A stretch of 64,000 bases of DNA from Haliclystus octoradiatus (taxonomy: Eukaryota > Cnidaria > Staurozoa > Stauromedusae > Haliclystidae), in contig OU744453.1 in the NCBI GenBank assembly GCA_916610825.1, positions 16,959,241-17,023,240 on the forward strand. Direction: 5' to 3'. The notes under the pieces are model-generated. The model had not been told where the DNA came from and did no database searches. It saw only the letters and a list, made by a program, of their open reading frames with translations. Position numbers and translations under genes: made by a program. Position 1 is the first letter of the stretch; each line of letters begins with the position of its first letter. This document shows positions 1 to 12,012 of the stretch, piece after piece.

Positions 1-143
1 ATTCAATTACATCAATCAATCATTTTTGATTGCACTAAGTACAATTTAAAAAAAAATGCATTGAATTCATCGAAATTTCACTTCTTTTAGCCAATCAGAA
101 TTGAGAAATGTTTCCAGGCATGTGATTAAGATAGTTATTGATA

Positions 144-331
144 CAGTGTAACCGACATAAGTGCAAGTGGAACGAGTGCAATTCTTGATTATCTGCAACC
201 GATGATTTAAGTAACAATATAGACTATTATATGGTCACATAAATTGTTAAACAAGACTGGATATTGCAAATTCGGATAAATGCAATCAAAATCGTTGACA
301 ATTTTGAACTGCATTTAAGCAGGTTACACTG
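144..331. mobile_element. MITE, TA-flanked, ends CAGTGTAACC (family K)
   Basis: This 188-bp element is flanked by TA on both sides. It begins CAGTGTAACCGACATAAGTG and ends as the near inverse (CATTTAAGCAGGTTACACTG). The TA duplication and short ends fit a Tc1/mariner-type non-autonomous element. Related copies lie at about 45220-45417 and a partial one near 36984-37078. Confidence 0.75.
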
Positions 332-369
332 TAGTTACAAAATAAGTTACAAAAAATAAAAATACATTC

Positions 370-665
370 TTTTCATGAACTTTTTATGATCAATCAATAA
401 AAAGTTTTTTAAAAAAATGCATTAAAATGGGATATTTCACATTTATGAATTTCAATCAACTGTTCATGAACAGTTCATGAACATCTCAATGACGTAACAT
501 TTATGTTTATATATAAGATCATGTTTCAGTTAATATAAATATTTCCTATTTGATGAATAGTTCATGAACCAGGAAAAGTTTATAATCAATTTATTAACAA
601 TTCATACACTTTTCACAGAAAATTCATGAACATTAAACTACTTTTTTATGAACTCGTTTTATGAT
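370..665. repeat. Old TTCATGAA-rich repeat cluster
   Basis: The stretch contains many TTCATGAA-type palindromes (for example TGTTCATGAACAGTTCATGA at about 461-480) and degenerate copies. It resembles the TTCATGAA MITE family but lacks recognisable CCCCTGCG ends, so it is probably an old or related copy. A similar decayed piece lies at 3896-4010 and another at 6905-7070. Confidence 0.5.
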
Positions 666-795
666 CAGGGTCAGATAAAATGTTATTTTTTCAAGCTCTA
701 ATTTTTGCTTCAAATTTTCACATGTTTCAATATTTTAGGTGCTATTGTCATAAAATCAATAAAGAATTACAAATACAATTGAAAAATAATAATTG

Positions 796-960
796 TGTCA
801 GGTTACGACAGGTTTATTTGTCGCAAGATACATTAGAAGACTGTCTGTTGTCCGTGTTGGACAGTGTCTGCTTACGGCAGTAGCAAACATACGGAAACTG
901 TCAACATCAGAGACAGCAGGCCAGAAGGTGTCCGGCTAGTATAGGTGTCCGGAAGGACAG
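796..960 (+). repeat. Fragment of GTCCGG-repeat element (family D)
   Basis: This shares the tract GACAGTGTCTGCTTACGGCA, a TAGCAAAC-like stretch, GAAACTGTCAACA and AGGTGTCCGG with the longer element at 38947-39948. It has no clear ends. It lies directly before a CAGTCAAACC-family copy. Confidence 0.5.
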
Positions 961-1001
961 ATTCGGCAAGTCTTCTAGGATTCTCAGTCCCAATTTATGT
1001 A

Positions 1002-1178
1002 CAGTCAAACCTGTTATAACAGTCACCTCTATACAACGGCCACCTGTCTATAATGGTCACTCTTGCAGTGTCTAAAATAGTATTTTCTATTGAATCAAAC
1101 CTGTATATAAAGGCCACCTGTCTATAGTGGTCAGTTTATCTGCCTCTCGTAGCTGGCCGTTATATACAGGTTTCCCTG
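1002..1178 (+). mobile_element. MITE, CAGTCAAACC family A
   Basis: This 177-bp copy starts CAGTCAAACCTGTTATAAC and ends ATATACAGGTTTCCCTG, with TA before it. The internal sequence repeats variants of GGCCACCTGTCTATAGTGGTCA, so the element is itself built of degenerate inverted units. It lies in the sequence 3' of the last visible transporter exon. This family has the most copies in the window. Confidence 0.8.
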
Positions 1179-1240
1179 TGAAAGAGTGAAACTTAATATT
1201 CTGGAATCGGGTATCATTCGCATTACGGTACAATACTTAC

Positions 1241-4200
1241 CACGCTGTGATGCTGGTGTTTGATCAGCTATCAAACCATTGTATGGTACACTCATCAACG
1301 CATAACAAGCCATGACGCATAGATAAAATGCTATATAAAGTCCTGTAAATTAATTAGTAAATTCAATTAAACAACTATCTACTCAGGGTCCGACAAAAGG
1401 TTCAGCCTTCTGGAATCCTAGGGGCATTTAAACTTTTTCTTCTGAATTTTCTTGTTGAGTTTTGACCAGAAAATCATTAAAAACACCAATTTTCTTCTGA
1501 ATTTTGCCTAGCCTTTCGGGATCTAGGATCCCAGGATCCCCACTTTTGTTGGACGCTGTATGTACTCAATGATTATAACAGTGGATAGTTAAATTGCTTA
1601 CATAAATTGAGATCCCATCAATAAATAAATAGCTAACTATAATATATTATTAATAATGAAAAGGTCAAGAAAGATAGATTCTTCGGTTGTAACTTCATGT
1701 TTCACATTATAACACAATCATAAGACAACGGGGAAAAAAGTTGACTAGTTTTGATGTTTAATGCATGAATTCCAAACGAAAGGATGTTGATATTGAACTA
1801 AGGTAACGTTAAACATAAAAACATTAAGAACTTGAAAAAATTCTGAAAGAACAGCAGAATGGCAATAGAAGCAGCAGTCTTTTAGTATGGCACTTCTTAT
1901 TATCTTGCTAAGGGAGGATTAGCTCAGATGGCAGAGCAACCAAGCTTCATATCTGATCCTATCTGATCAATTGCGATTCAAATCCCCTGAAGGTCAACCT
2001 AGCTTTGACTTTATCTGAACATCAATGAGTACCATATGTGGATGGCGGATGGAATGGTCCAAAGGGAATTGAACTGTAAGTAGCTGTGGCACATTCTTGC
2101 GCATTGACAACCAAGACCTATCTGTCATGAAATCTGTTGAAATTTATCTGTGCAGTGTCGCGCCTGAGATCAATAAAACGCATTTAGCATTGCACTCAGC
2201 GAAAAGAGACAATCTTCTAGAAATAGAGGAGTGGTAAGAGTGCCTTCGGTGGAGCGTTACCGTCTCAATTACTCTACTTACTTTACCTTTCTATGATAAG
2301 AAATATCAAATGTTCTTACCTAAGCTTCCTTTGGCTTTTGGATGCTCTTCTAATAAAGTCACAAGATAATCACTTTCCTCTGGACTAGATATATTGGCTT
2401 CCAGCAGCGTTATATTCATGTAAGGGGCACAGCGCCTCAATACTAAATCAACATAACACTATAAACAAAAGGATAAAAAGTAAAGTTTATAAAACAGTTC
2501 ATCCAATAAGTATTTTAATATTAAGAAGACAACAAAATTTATATTCGACTTTTCGGATTAAAGGGTTACCGAACACATTGTAAATACAGTCAAACTTGCT
2601 TAATTAATATCCCCCCTCTGGTACGGATGAAAATCGGGGCATTAAGCAAGGTGGGATAGTAAGCAATGTAGGACTACGAGAGTTTGTATGGAGAATGGAA
2701 AATAAAAATCAGTTTTATGTGGGGATATTAAGCAAGGTGGGATATTAAAGAGGGGATATTAACCGAGTTCGACTGTACAAGCGTGTGGTAACCCTTTCCT
2801 AAAATAAAACAAATTTCAGAATTGTTTGTTTATATTGCGGAAGGTCGAAATTTGAATTAATGATTTAAATTCAATTTCAACTCCATGTTTTACATATTAT
2901 TGTTCTTGTATTATCGACAGGATTTTTTGAAAAATGAATTGAATTTCCAAAGACATGAACTATGTAGAATTGTGTTCAATTATGACGACGTCATATTCTA
3001 GAAATTGTATTTCTAATACCAATTGAAACCAATAATAACCAATTGAAATTGAAATAAATTCGTTTTTGATCGGACAAAATATGTTCATATTTTACATTCT
3101 TGTATATGAAGGTCATGCTAATTATTGTAGTTATTTCCACACAAATATTTTGTTAAAAACCTGTTACTGTACCCATTCTCTGTCTATCTTAGATAGTGGC
3201 GATGAAAGTTTTATTTGAGTTATTGCAACATCTCTTTATGCTTTTTGACTGGTAGGTAGGTATTGTTCTATTTCCACTGTTATTCAATGTGACTGGTATT
3301 TGGTAGGGCAGGGACAAAGTTCTCCAATAGTGGCCCAGCTAGTCAGAGAGCCCTGTCAACCAAGTACATAGGCCAAGTAAGTTTAATTCATTAACTGGTA
3401 CTGGTGGTGAGTTTAATTCAAATTTCAGTTAAGTCCATCACTCTGTAAAAATGATTTGTGGACATTAAGTGACCCAACTTTTATAAACAACTCATGAAAT
3501 TTTAGTATTAGGTGTTTATCAACGGTAAAGTGTTGAACTCTGAAAAGATTTTCGCTGATGCATATAATTTATAATTAAATTAAAATATTTGATTAAGAAA
3601 ATTTTAAATCATTGGTAAATATTATTACATCCTACTTTGGAATTAAAATTAAAATTTATTTTCATTGTTAATATTATCTTACCGTTGAGTTTGATCTTAC
3701 TCTGTAAAGTGAGAGAATCAGAGCATAACAATTATTTAAATAATCAAATAGCAGAGTAATAAAGTAGATTTGATTTAACATGTAATTATTGCTACATTAA
3801 ATTTAGATCAAAAGTGTTGATTGTTCGACGATTTTGAGATTATACGAACAAGAGAGGGAGATGCATGCATGTTATATGTATGTTTATCGTTTATGATCAG
3901 TTCATTAAAAGTTTATTAAAAATGCAGCGAAATGCAATATTTCACATTTATAAATTTCCAATCAACTGTTCATGAACATTTTCATTCAAGTTTTGTGAAA
4001 ATCCATCATCACGTTATGTAGTGTAATTGAAACATGTTTGATAATAATTTATAGATTTCAAACTGTTGTAAGCAGAATAAACAAATGATTGAGGTCCGGA
4101 GAAAAATCAAGCCTTTTCAAAATCGAAGTAAATTATTTTACAGAAAGAATACAGTGAAACCTGTATATAACAGCCAGCTACTAGAGGTAGATAAATTGAC

Positions 4201-7200
4201 CATTATAAACAAGTGGCTTTTATATAAAGGTATGATTTAATAGAAAATACTATTTTTGACATTGCAAGAGCGACCACTATAGACAGGTGGCCGCTGTATA
4301 AAAATGCAATGCAATGTATAGAGGTGGCTGTTATAACAGGTTTGACTGTAATGTTTGTTTCATTCAACATTACTATGATAAACAAACGATAAAACAAAAC
4401 TTCAATAATCAAGCTTTAGAAACAGTGCAGGCCTTCTTGGAGAGGTGATTGTCTTGAATCTGGATTCAAGATTTAAGATTCAGATTTAAGATTCAGATTC
4501 AAGATTCAATATTTATTGTGTTCACATCACCATCAACGTTCCATTTAAAATATGAATTAAGAATTTGATTTTACAGATAATTGACGTATGCGTGAACAGA
4601 ATATTTAACTGTAGCAATAACTAATTCTGATTTGGTTTACATTAAAAAAACTTCATTATCTATATTGTCCTCGATATTGTCATCTGTTTTAAATGTCTGA
4701 TGATCGCAAGAAAGCGTGAAACTTTGAGTTACAGTACCAAAATGTGTAGTCTTTGACTTATTTATATATATTTTCCTCTATATATTCTTAAGAATTTACG
4801 ATCAGTCGAGAGCATGAACAATTATACTGGCTAATGTTTAATTAAAGGCATATTCAAGGATAGTTCACTAATTTGGAGTGATTGAGTTTAGTCAGACAGG
4901 TTTGTTTAGTAAGTTTGGTAATACGTTAATGGAAGTCCGGATTTGATTAGGAAAGATTGACTAATTTAAAAGGTTTTCCAACAAAATTGTTTGAAAAGAA
5001 CACATCAATATTTCTAATGAAAAAGGATTAAAAAATAACGGAGCTATCATAATTTTAAAGAGTCCATTTCTGCAGAGCATTTATTTTCATGGCGTAAATA
5101 TTCAATTTCGTCTCGAACTAATTTAAAATAATATTGAATATTGAAAAGTTTGAATATATATGTCACAAAATAAACACGCAGCAGAAATAAATTCTTTAAA
5201 ACATCGACATATCCGTCATTTCTTATCCGATCGGCTCCAAACTTTTACCAATCAATTTTCAGTAGAATCCCCTATTGTGACTCAGGAGTTAAGCTAATCA
5301 AGTAATCATATCTTTAACCTAAAACAATAACCTATCATTTAAATTAAAAATGGTTTAGTAACTTACACTTGCGTATCTGGAGCACTAAATGCCATTCCAA
5401 ACAATGAAACACTACAATGAAAATTGTTAGCAAATATTTAGTAATTTCAACAATCAAGTTCTGCTTTTGTAAAATATAATTTATGAAATGTTAATGAAAA
5501 TAGGCATATAACATTGATAAACTTTTGATGAACTTTATATGAACTGTTTAAGGCTAGGGTTATATGGACGCACCGAACTCAATTGATTCATTCGTTCGAA
5601 TTAAATCTCATGATAGCGCGCTTCGTATAACATCATTCGGTTCATCATCAACATTCCTCAAAAAACATTAAGTGTGTCAAGCTAGCTTCGCACGTCAAGC
5701 CTTGACGTGCGAAGCTCTTCTCCATGAATTAGATTCATCGCCGTGTTATACGAGCGAGCTATCATCGCACCGAACTAAATACATTCCACTCACGGTGCCG
5801 TGACTGAGCTCCTATATTTACCTTATATGGCAATAAACCGGGGATGTACAAATCATAAATCATTTTAAATGATGTTTCCATGGCAATGCGATGGAAAGAA
5901 CATCGCTTTTGGGAAGTTGTTATGGTGACTTGTTTATATGATTGAAAGATGGCTGACAGGGAAGCTGATGTTTTCCAAAATCATGATTTAAAACATTTAA
6001 AAACGCTTTCTTCTAGTCAATCACAATGCATCAGCACTAGAATTGGGGTCGCTTTTATCATAATACGTTATTTAAATGGAAATTCGCATTCAATTTGCTC
6101 TGAGTACTATGCCTTGCTAGAACAAAAACTGCTCCCGTATTAATGCTTGCAAACCTTCAAGATTACTACTTCATACAAGTTTCAAACTATAGATAGGCAA
6201 AATAGAACGTAAAAAAATAGCTGAAAATGAAAAATAATGCAAACAAAACACTCTGGTTTCAAACCATGCAGCACAATTCCAAGAAAACTACTTCCTATCA
6301 TGTGACATTTGGCCAGTTTTTATAAGATCGTTGACATTTGGTTCGTCTGTATAACCCCAAATGCGAATTTAATGCTATTCGGTGTCGCACCTAATTCGAA
6401 TTGAGTTCGGTGCGTCCATATAACCCTAGCCTAAGAATGGTTTGGGAAATGATTAAAAAATAATAATTTTATTTATCTCAAACTCGCATTCTACTACATG
6501 TACGTAAAATACAACAGTTGCCAAAATTTGAGGCTATACAAGAAAAAATATATAAATAATTCAATAAGTAAGATAAAATTTATTCAGTATTTTTTATTTT
6601 AACAAAAGTGAGACTAAGAATTATTAAAAATAAGAAAATAAAATAAAAATAACAACGAGCGTATTGTTATTTACAAATTTAATAAAGGAATATCTGAGAT
6701 TATGAAATTTCAGTGTTTTATTTCAATCTGAATTTAAAAATATCTCTGCTCATAAATGTGATGTTAACAATGTTTCTATTGATTCTATCAAAAACTGTTC
6801 CACATTGATATGAAGGACCTAGCAGCTTACTAGATTAATAGAGTGTTCATTAAAAGTGATCAATAAATTGGGGTTTCGACTTAATGATTAGTGGAGAAGT
6901 TGATAGAGTGTATATGAGAAGTTCATTAACGTTCACAAAAGTTTTATGAACTTATTAACTTTATTGAACGGGGTACTTTTGTGGAATATATGAACTTTGA
7001 GAGAAAAGGACTTTTTTAAATTTATAACAACTTTTCACAAATAGTTCATGAATTGTTTATGAACTCGTCAACCCTTATATAATGGAGGGATTATGTTTAG
7101 ACATGATAAGAACAATAATTAGTAAAGTGAGTTAGAAATAAGAATATCTTATCAGTAGGTATAATAGTTTGTAGGATCGAGTTTGAAATTTGAAGACTTA

Positions 7201-10200
7201 TTTTTCTCTACTGTTCGTCAGTCAATCGCTAGTGAGTTCTTCCTCGAACTAGAACCAGATCATGATTGGTTTATGAACAAAATATAAACAATGGCTTTTG
7301 CTCGCTTCAGCCACTCTCCCAATTTCTCTCAATATTATGCATAACCTACTAAAGCGCAAAAAAAGATTTGGGTATGCGCACAGCTTTCACAGCAAATATG
7401 TAGGTCTAGCTATTGTGTACTACAACAGAATAATTGTAACTAGTGTTTCAGTCTTGAACTCCACTAAACATCATCAGAAAATAGCAAAAAAAAACTATTT
7501 ACATACCATAGAAGCACTGTACCACATATCATTAAAGGTCTACGTTTACCATATGGCGATACCAAACGGTCACTAAATATAGAAACGAAATAACATTCAG
7601 TTATTTAATGTAACTATATACATTATACTATACGCCACTTATTATAAGTGGTCCCTAACATGACAAAGTCTGTAGTGAGAATAAAAGTGGAAAAATATAA
7701 GATACTAGCAAATCTTACACGCTCCGCTAGGTATGACGTGGCTTTATGATTAACTGTTTCTGTTGGAAAACTTCAATAACATTTTCTCTTTGCGACAAAA
7801 CATTCAGAACAATAACTTATAGTCACATCCTCTTGCAAATAAATAATGTTGCCTAAGTTTTAGTAAATATGTAAATACATGAAATATTATTGATGACTTC
7901 TAGGAAAGAGATTAAGTGAATTAGTTGGCATTGTTTAAAAAACAATAGAATAATGACGATTCAGTAAAAGTGTGTCAAATTTGTTGAGACATGGTTGAGT
8001 GAACAATAGAAAGAAGACAAGACCAGGACCAAACAGAATTGTCAGAATAAAATTTTTTTTTTTTTCTTTTGATAGACAATGCATACGCTTTTTCAAAAAA
8101 ATCTATATAGCTTAGCTGGAAATGTGGACAATAACAAATCGAATGATATGCTTCTTAAAGGTTTGCTGTCAAAATTGGCTGAGTTTTAGGTTAACAAACA
8201 TATATACATACATACATGGATACGTACATACAAAGAGACAACGGCATTAATAGGTTAATATCGCATAGTTTAGTTTGCAATAAATTTGAACGTAATTGAA
8301 TTGTACAGTAATTAATACTATGAATCACATAATGTATAAAAAATATATATTTTTCAAAAATTGTTAAATGATTGCTATGTGATATGAAACATGAAGAAGG
8401 AAAACTTGATATGTCTTCACATTTGATTCAAAATAATTACAAGCTCATAATATCATGTATAATTCAGAAGAGGATAAATACACAATGACTTGTTTATGTG
8501 TTAAATCAGATATCACTATCTCCACAGAATGGGGCATGTCGGATAAATTGAAAGGTGCCACAAATTTACGTATACAATATCTACGAGAGACATGTAATTA
8601 GGGGGACAGGTAGTCTTACCTTTTCATACCAATTAAAGGACTTAAAATGAATGTTACAACTGTTGAGAAGAAACGAACATTAAATTAATATTTTTTATTA
8701 TTATTCAAACAAAACCTGCTATAAAAAGTTAGAAATCACCTCTATACATAAGCCACTTGTCTAGAATGGCCATGTGATCAATGGCATTTGCCATTGAATC
8801 AACCTGGTATAAAAAATCATTAAACAGATTTGGTAGAAGCATTATTGGTAGGTGTCAAAAAGGACATCTCTGGTGGCCATTAAACTCACATACACATTCA
8901 TAAACCCCAACTAACTAATCAACCACACCAGGAAGAAAGCTATTTGGATTATCTATTTTTGGTAAAATAAGAAATCCAACAACAACAAAAATGTAGCAAC
9001 AAATCAGATTGCAGAATTATAATAAATTATGATATCATAATTTATAAATAATTTATAAACACATCTCTGAGGCGTACATACCTGCCCCACCAGCAACCAT
9101 TGCTCCTAATACTTGTCCTTTCATCTCCGAACCTGCCAATGCGTGTACTTGGCTAGGAATAACTAACAAAAGTAAAAAATGTTTGCATTAAATAAGGCAA
9201 GCTCCGACGAAATTTGAAACCTGGTTAAGTTAAAATTATTAAAGAAATATGAAAATATATAATAGGCCTATATTTCAATTTTACGTTTTTATGTCATCAA
9301 AAATAGTCAAACATCTATCTAAAAAAATTGGATTTGAGGAACGTACAAACTTATTTCCAGACCATAAATAAGGAAATACCAGCAGCAATATTAATGCTGC
9401 TAGTAATTCATAAAAAGAAGTCCTTCAGATTGATGTGGCCACAGGAAAACAGATAAGGGAGACAATCAAACAGTTGAAATTTTAAATGAGTTATAATCCT
9501 ATGAGCTATGGGTAATAGAGCATGAGGGGGCATGTAATTGTGCATCAATTGCTTTATTGTATTGTAAATTTATGACATAGACCAATCCTGCTGCAATTTT
9601 AAGGTCTTCTATGCCTCATTTGATAATCACGATTTCGCTTGCAGTTAAAACAAATCAGTTCAACAAACATAATAATGTGCTACGTTTTTGTTTTAAGGCC
9701 TATTACAAAATATATTTCGATGGTTAATATCGAAAATATATTTCGATCCATGGTCTACTAGCATCTGCTTGGAGATTTTATATTAAATTACCAACAAAGA
9801 TATTCAATTTACTTACCTTCAACAGATAGTATAAGATACATAACGTTCATACCAAACCAAGAGATATTGAGGAAGAATAATCTTGTCTTCGATAGGGGTT
9901 CTGCTTTGTCATGATATTCTTCCTTGTCAAATCTTCAAAATATACATCAACATGCTACTAGTTAATTAGAGGTCATGATTATATAACAGCATATGATCCT
10001 TGAAACATCACAATATGCCAAATTGCACAGCCTTGGTGTAGTTGTTAGGGATTTGGACCTCGGCACGCAGGATAATATTGGCAGAAGCATTGTTGGTTGG
10101 CGACAGGAAAGGAAATCCGGCCATAAAATGTACAAAACGCTTTAAAAATTTCCTAATCAATTAACCAGCCACCCCGGTGGGAGAAAGCTGGGAGCTTCTC

Positions 10201-10985
10201 GGTTTGGGGATAAATGAAAAATACAAATACAAAATATGGGAATAATGGCGACCAGAAACTAATGCTAACAATTTTTCAACATGCACTCTTGATCAATTAG
10301 ATTTCAACATTTGATAATTTTACAACAGAAAATAATAATAAATTATACTTACGATGTATTAACACTTGAATCGACATGACTGCGGTCTGCCCTTGGGCGC
10401 TCATCTAAAGAAATGATTGTATTCATAATTTTAAGTTATGTATTAAAGCTCAGTTTATCTAGAAATATTAGAATTATAATTTAAACCAAATGACAATTTA
10501 AATAGTAACATATGGAAGAGTTCATATCTGTCAGTGTTAAATGTTTCTATGGAATTCGCTTTCGAGAGGCTGACAAATATTACTTTAATATTCTTTAAAA
10601 TTAATTTATGTTCTGATTTTGAAATGCAAACAAATACTAAATAACAATTTTCAATTCCAATAGCACTTCAGTTTATAAAGATCAATTTAGTTATCTGATT
10701 TCAATAAACAAAATGCCACGGCTAAATTTATTTCCTATTTAACAGTTTTAAATTCCATTAATTGTGGGACAATTTTATAAATTAACATTTGGATTCTTGA
10801 AATATAAAGGTTCATAATTATTTGTTTCTAAACAAGAAGGTTTAGGGCCTTAGGCTTAGGGTATATCTAGATATGAACTTTATTGGCCAAAGCGACGAAT
10901 TGCATCACATAAATATAAATTTGCATCAACACAGATTAATATTAATAGTATAAAAAAACAAACCTAACGGTTCCGTATTATTCAT
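1241..10985 (-). CDS. Major facilitator superfamily transporter, 5' nine exons (3' part outside window)
   Basis: Nine in-frame exons joined by GT-AG introns, read on the minus strand: 10985-10964, 10404-10353, 9932-9817, 9162-9082, 8659-8620, 7572-7507, 5411-5369, 2458-2320 and 1342-1241, giving about 220 residues before the window edge. A short hydrophilic N-terminus (start MNNTEPLD) is followed by a membrane segment (NISWFGMNVMYLILSVEVIP). Next come a small-residue helix (LGAMVAGGAVVTFILSPLIG), the loop SDRLVSPYGKRRP, which matches the MFS signature D-R-x-x-x-x-x-G-R/K-R-R between helices 2 and 3, and further helices. The last exon ends SVPYNGLIADQTPASQR, the helix 4-5 loop of the prokaryote-like MFS clade. 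An extra hydrophilic insert of about 46 residues (exon 2458-2320) precedes it and has an NIT and an NIS sequon. Family membership is clear from the loop motifs; the substrate is unknown. The donor of exon 7 reads gtgtaagt, chosen because only that keeps the frame. Confidence 0.8.
1384..1558 (+). mobile_element. hAT-like MITE, CAGGGTCCGACAAAA family C
   Basis: A 175-bp element that begins CAGGGTCCGACAAAA and ends CTTTTGTTGGACGCTG. It is flanked by TATCTACT (1376-1383) and TATGTACT (1559-1566), an 8-bp target duplication with one mismatch. The 8-bp duplication and CA-initial ends point to the hAT superfamily. It lies in a transporter intron. Confidence 0.8.
1912..2267 (+). mobile_element. tRNA-derived SINE (family 1)
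   Basis: The head GGAGGATTAGCTCAGATGGC carries a pol III A box, and GATTCAAATCCC carries a B box; both are tRNA-like but the cloverleaf is decayed. The 3' body ends with AGAGGAGTGGTAAGAGTGCC and a GTTACCGTC tail. The same body occurs at 13103-13460 (reverse), 40786-41158 and, in part, 47496-47940. It lies in a transporter intron. Confidence 0.8.
2587..2775. mobile_element. MITE, TA-flanked, ends CAGTCAAACTTGCTTAAT (family J)
   Basis: A 189-bp TA-flanked element. The left end CAGTCAAACTTGCTTAAT pairs with the right end GATATTAACCGAGTTCGACTG. Internal copies of GGGGATATTAAGCAAGGTGG appear twice. Its first bases resemble family A, suggesting a shared mariner-type transposase. Confidence 0.72.
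2776..3895. other. Intron stretch without recognised features
   Basis: This is part of the large transporter intron 2459-5368. No exon, RNA gene or bounded element was recognised. It is AT-rich and contains only short direct repeats (for example GAGTTTAATTCA twice near 3380-3420). Confidence 0.4.
4152..4348 (-). mobile_element. MITE, CAGTCAAACC family A (reverse)
   Basis: This copy is in reverse orientation: it starts CAGTGAAACCTGTATATAAC and ends AACAGGTTTGACTG, with TA on both sides. A short extra insert (AATGCAATGC) near 4306 makes it longer than the others. Confidence 0.8.
4451..4509. repeat. Short tandem repeat of AAGATTCAGATT units
   Basis: Degenerate tandem copies of a unit of about 13 bases (AAGATTCAGATTT and AAGATTCAGATTC) lie in a transporter intron. 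Confidence 0.6.
5552..6431. mobile_element. Harbinger-like non-autonomous element, TAA duplication (family G)
   Basis: An 880-bp element with inverted ends GGCTAGGGTTATATGGACGC and GCGTCCATATAACCCTAGCC, flanked by TAA at 5549-5551 and 6432-6434. The 3-bp TAA duplication is the mark of the PIF/Harbinger superfamily. A 64-codon open frame (5949-6143) has no transposase or Myb motif that I recognise, so I call the element non-autonomous. It contains a perfect 33-bp palindrome at 5684-5716. It lies in a transporter intron. Confidence 0.82.
5684..5716. repeat. Perfect 16-bp-arm palindrome inside the Harbinger-like element
   Basis: The left arm AGCTTCGCACGTCAAG is followed by a single C and then the exact inverse CTTGACGTGCGAAGCT. 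In RNA or single-stranded DNA it would form a 16-bp hairpin, with a loop opening at the centre. Confidence 0.85.
7573..8619. other. Intron stretch without recognised features
   Basis: This is a transporter intron. Only a short ATACATACATAC microsatellite (about 8200-8230) was noticed. Confidence 0.4.
8703..8960 (+). repeat. Decayed family A fragment followed by SINE family 2 tail
   Basis: Bases 8703-8815 retain CAAAACCTGCTATAA, CACCTCTATACATAAGCCAC and TGAATCAACCTGGTATAAAA of family A. Bases 8825-8960 match the body of the copies at 10026 and 34990 (GTAGAAGCATTATTGGTAGG, then AATCAACCACACCAGGAAGA). Confidence 0.5.
10026..10205 (+). mobile_element. tRNA-derived SINE (family 2)
   Basis: The head CTTGGTGTAGTTGTTAGGGAT resembles a tRNA A box. 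The body contains GGCAGAAGCATTGTTGGTTGG and AATCAATTAACCAGCCACCC and ends in GGATAAATGAAAAATAC. The same order of blocks occurs at 34990-35165. Family membership rests on shared blocks only. Confidence 0.55.
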
Positions 10986-12012
10986 TTTTCTTCGCTACAA
11001 GTATATAAATTTCTACAAATCAATTCCAAAACAGCTGCCAATGCCAGATGAATTTTGTTAATCAAAAAGCGACCAAATAAGATACTTTAATGCAATATGC
11101 ATTCCACTAGAGTACCCATTTTTCACACATAAGGATAAATAGTGTATTATTAAGTAATCTCCATCATATTTAACATGCTTTGCATAGTATTTTTTGATAA
11201 ATTATTGTGTTCGCCATCTCGTGGTATACAATTCTTGCTGAGATTTGTTGTGTGAAAATAACATCATCGTCTCATAGGCATGACCACCATGCCTCTTTTA
11301 CAAGATAACCTCGTAGTACTTAAAGTGCGGGTAATTCAAATTCAAAGTACAGGTTCGCAAAATCAAATTTGTTGTTCGCTTCCTTTGTAAAGATGTAAAG
11401 TCATAAATTGGCATCAAAATGAGCCAAAAACTCGAGAAATTTTCGAATGCTTTTCTAGCGATTTGATCGGCTAGCTCCAGTCTTGGGATTACGCAAGCTA
11501 GAACAACCTGAGCATCATGTTAGTTAGAGCATGGTTATAGAGCATAGATAAAAAACAGAGTCATCCAAAAGACAATACATCAGTCTTTTTTACAGGAGTT
11601 TGCCTGAAATATTTTGGAGCAAAAATATTCTTCTTACGTCTTTGTAGCCTTACTCGGAGTCAAACGCTTCTATAAGGACTTTTTTCGGATTCGGAGCCTG
11701 CAAATTCTGACTCCATACACCTCTGGCTGGGAGACACCCGAAAGCTTAAAAACACTCGCCCTACGGGCTCGTGCTGTCTCGTGTCTTCCCAAATCCCAAC
11801 ATCCCACGTGTTTGTATCAGAGAGCACAAAACACGGCTGCCGTGCAGTAGCCCGTTAACAACATCCGCGAATATTATAAGAGAAAATAGACAATCTTGCA
11901 ATTTGTAGAGACTAGATTTCATCAACAGTTATTTAAAAAAAATTACTACTACAAATATGAAACTATGCCATAAAACAAAACAAAAAATACTGTAGTATAA
12001 GACCTAAATTAC
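10986..12012. other. Spacer between transporter start and GST end
   Basis: This spacer of about 1 kb lies upstream of the transporter and downstream of the distal GST exon, both on the minus strand. Nothing with gene-like codon structure or splice sites was recognised. A 78-codon open frame at 11614-11850 has no family motif and no partner exons. No defined MITE lies here, which is unusual for this window; the transporter promoter should lie just above 10985. Confidence 0.5.

Noticed and set aside
5949-6143. 64-codon frame as a host gene
   Set aside because: It lies wholly inside a bounded Harbinger-like element and has no recognisable domain. It is kept only as part of that element.
11614-11850. 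78-codon open frame in the transporter-GST spacer
   Set aside because: No family motif, no splice partners and no codon pattern different from chance in this region.
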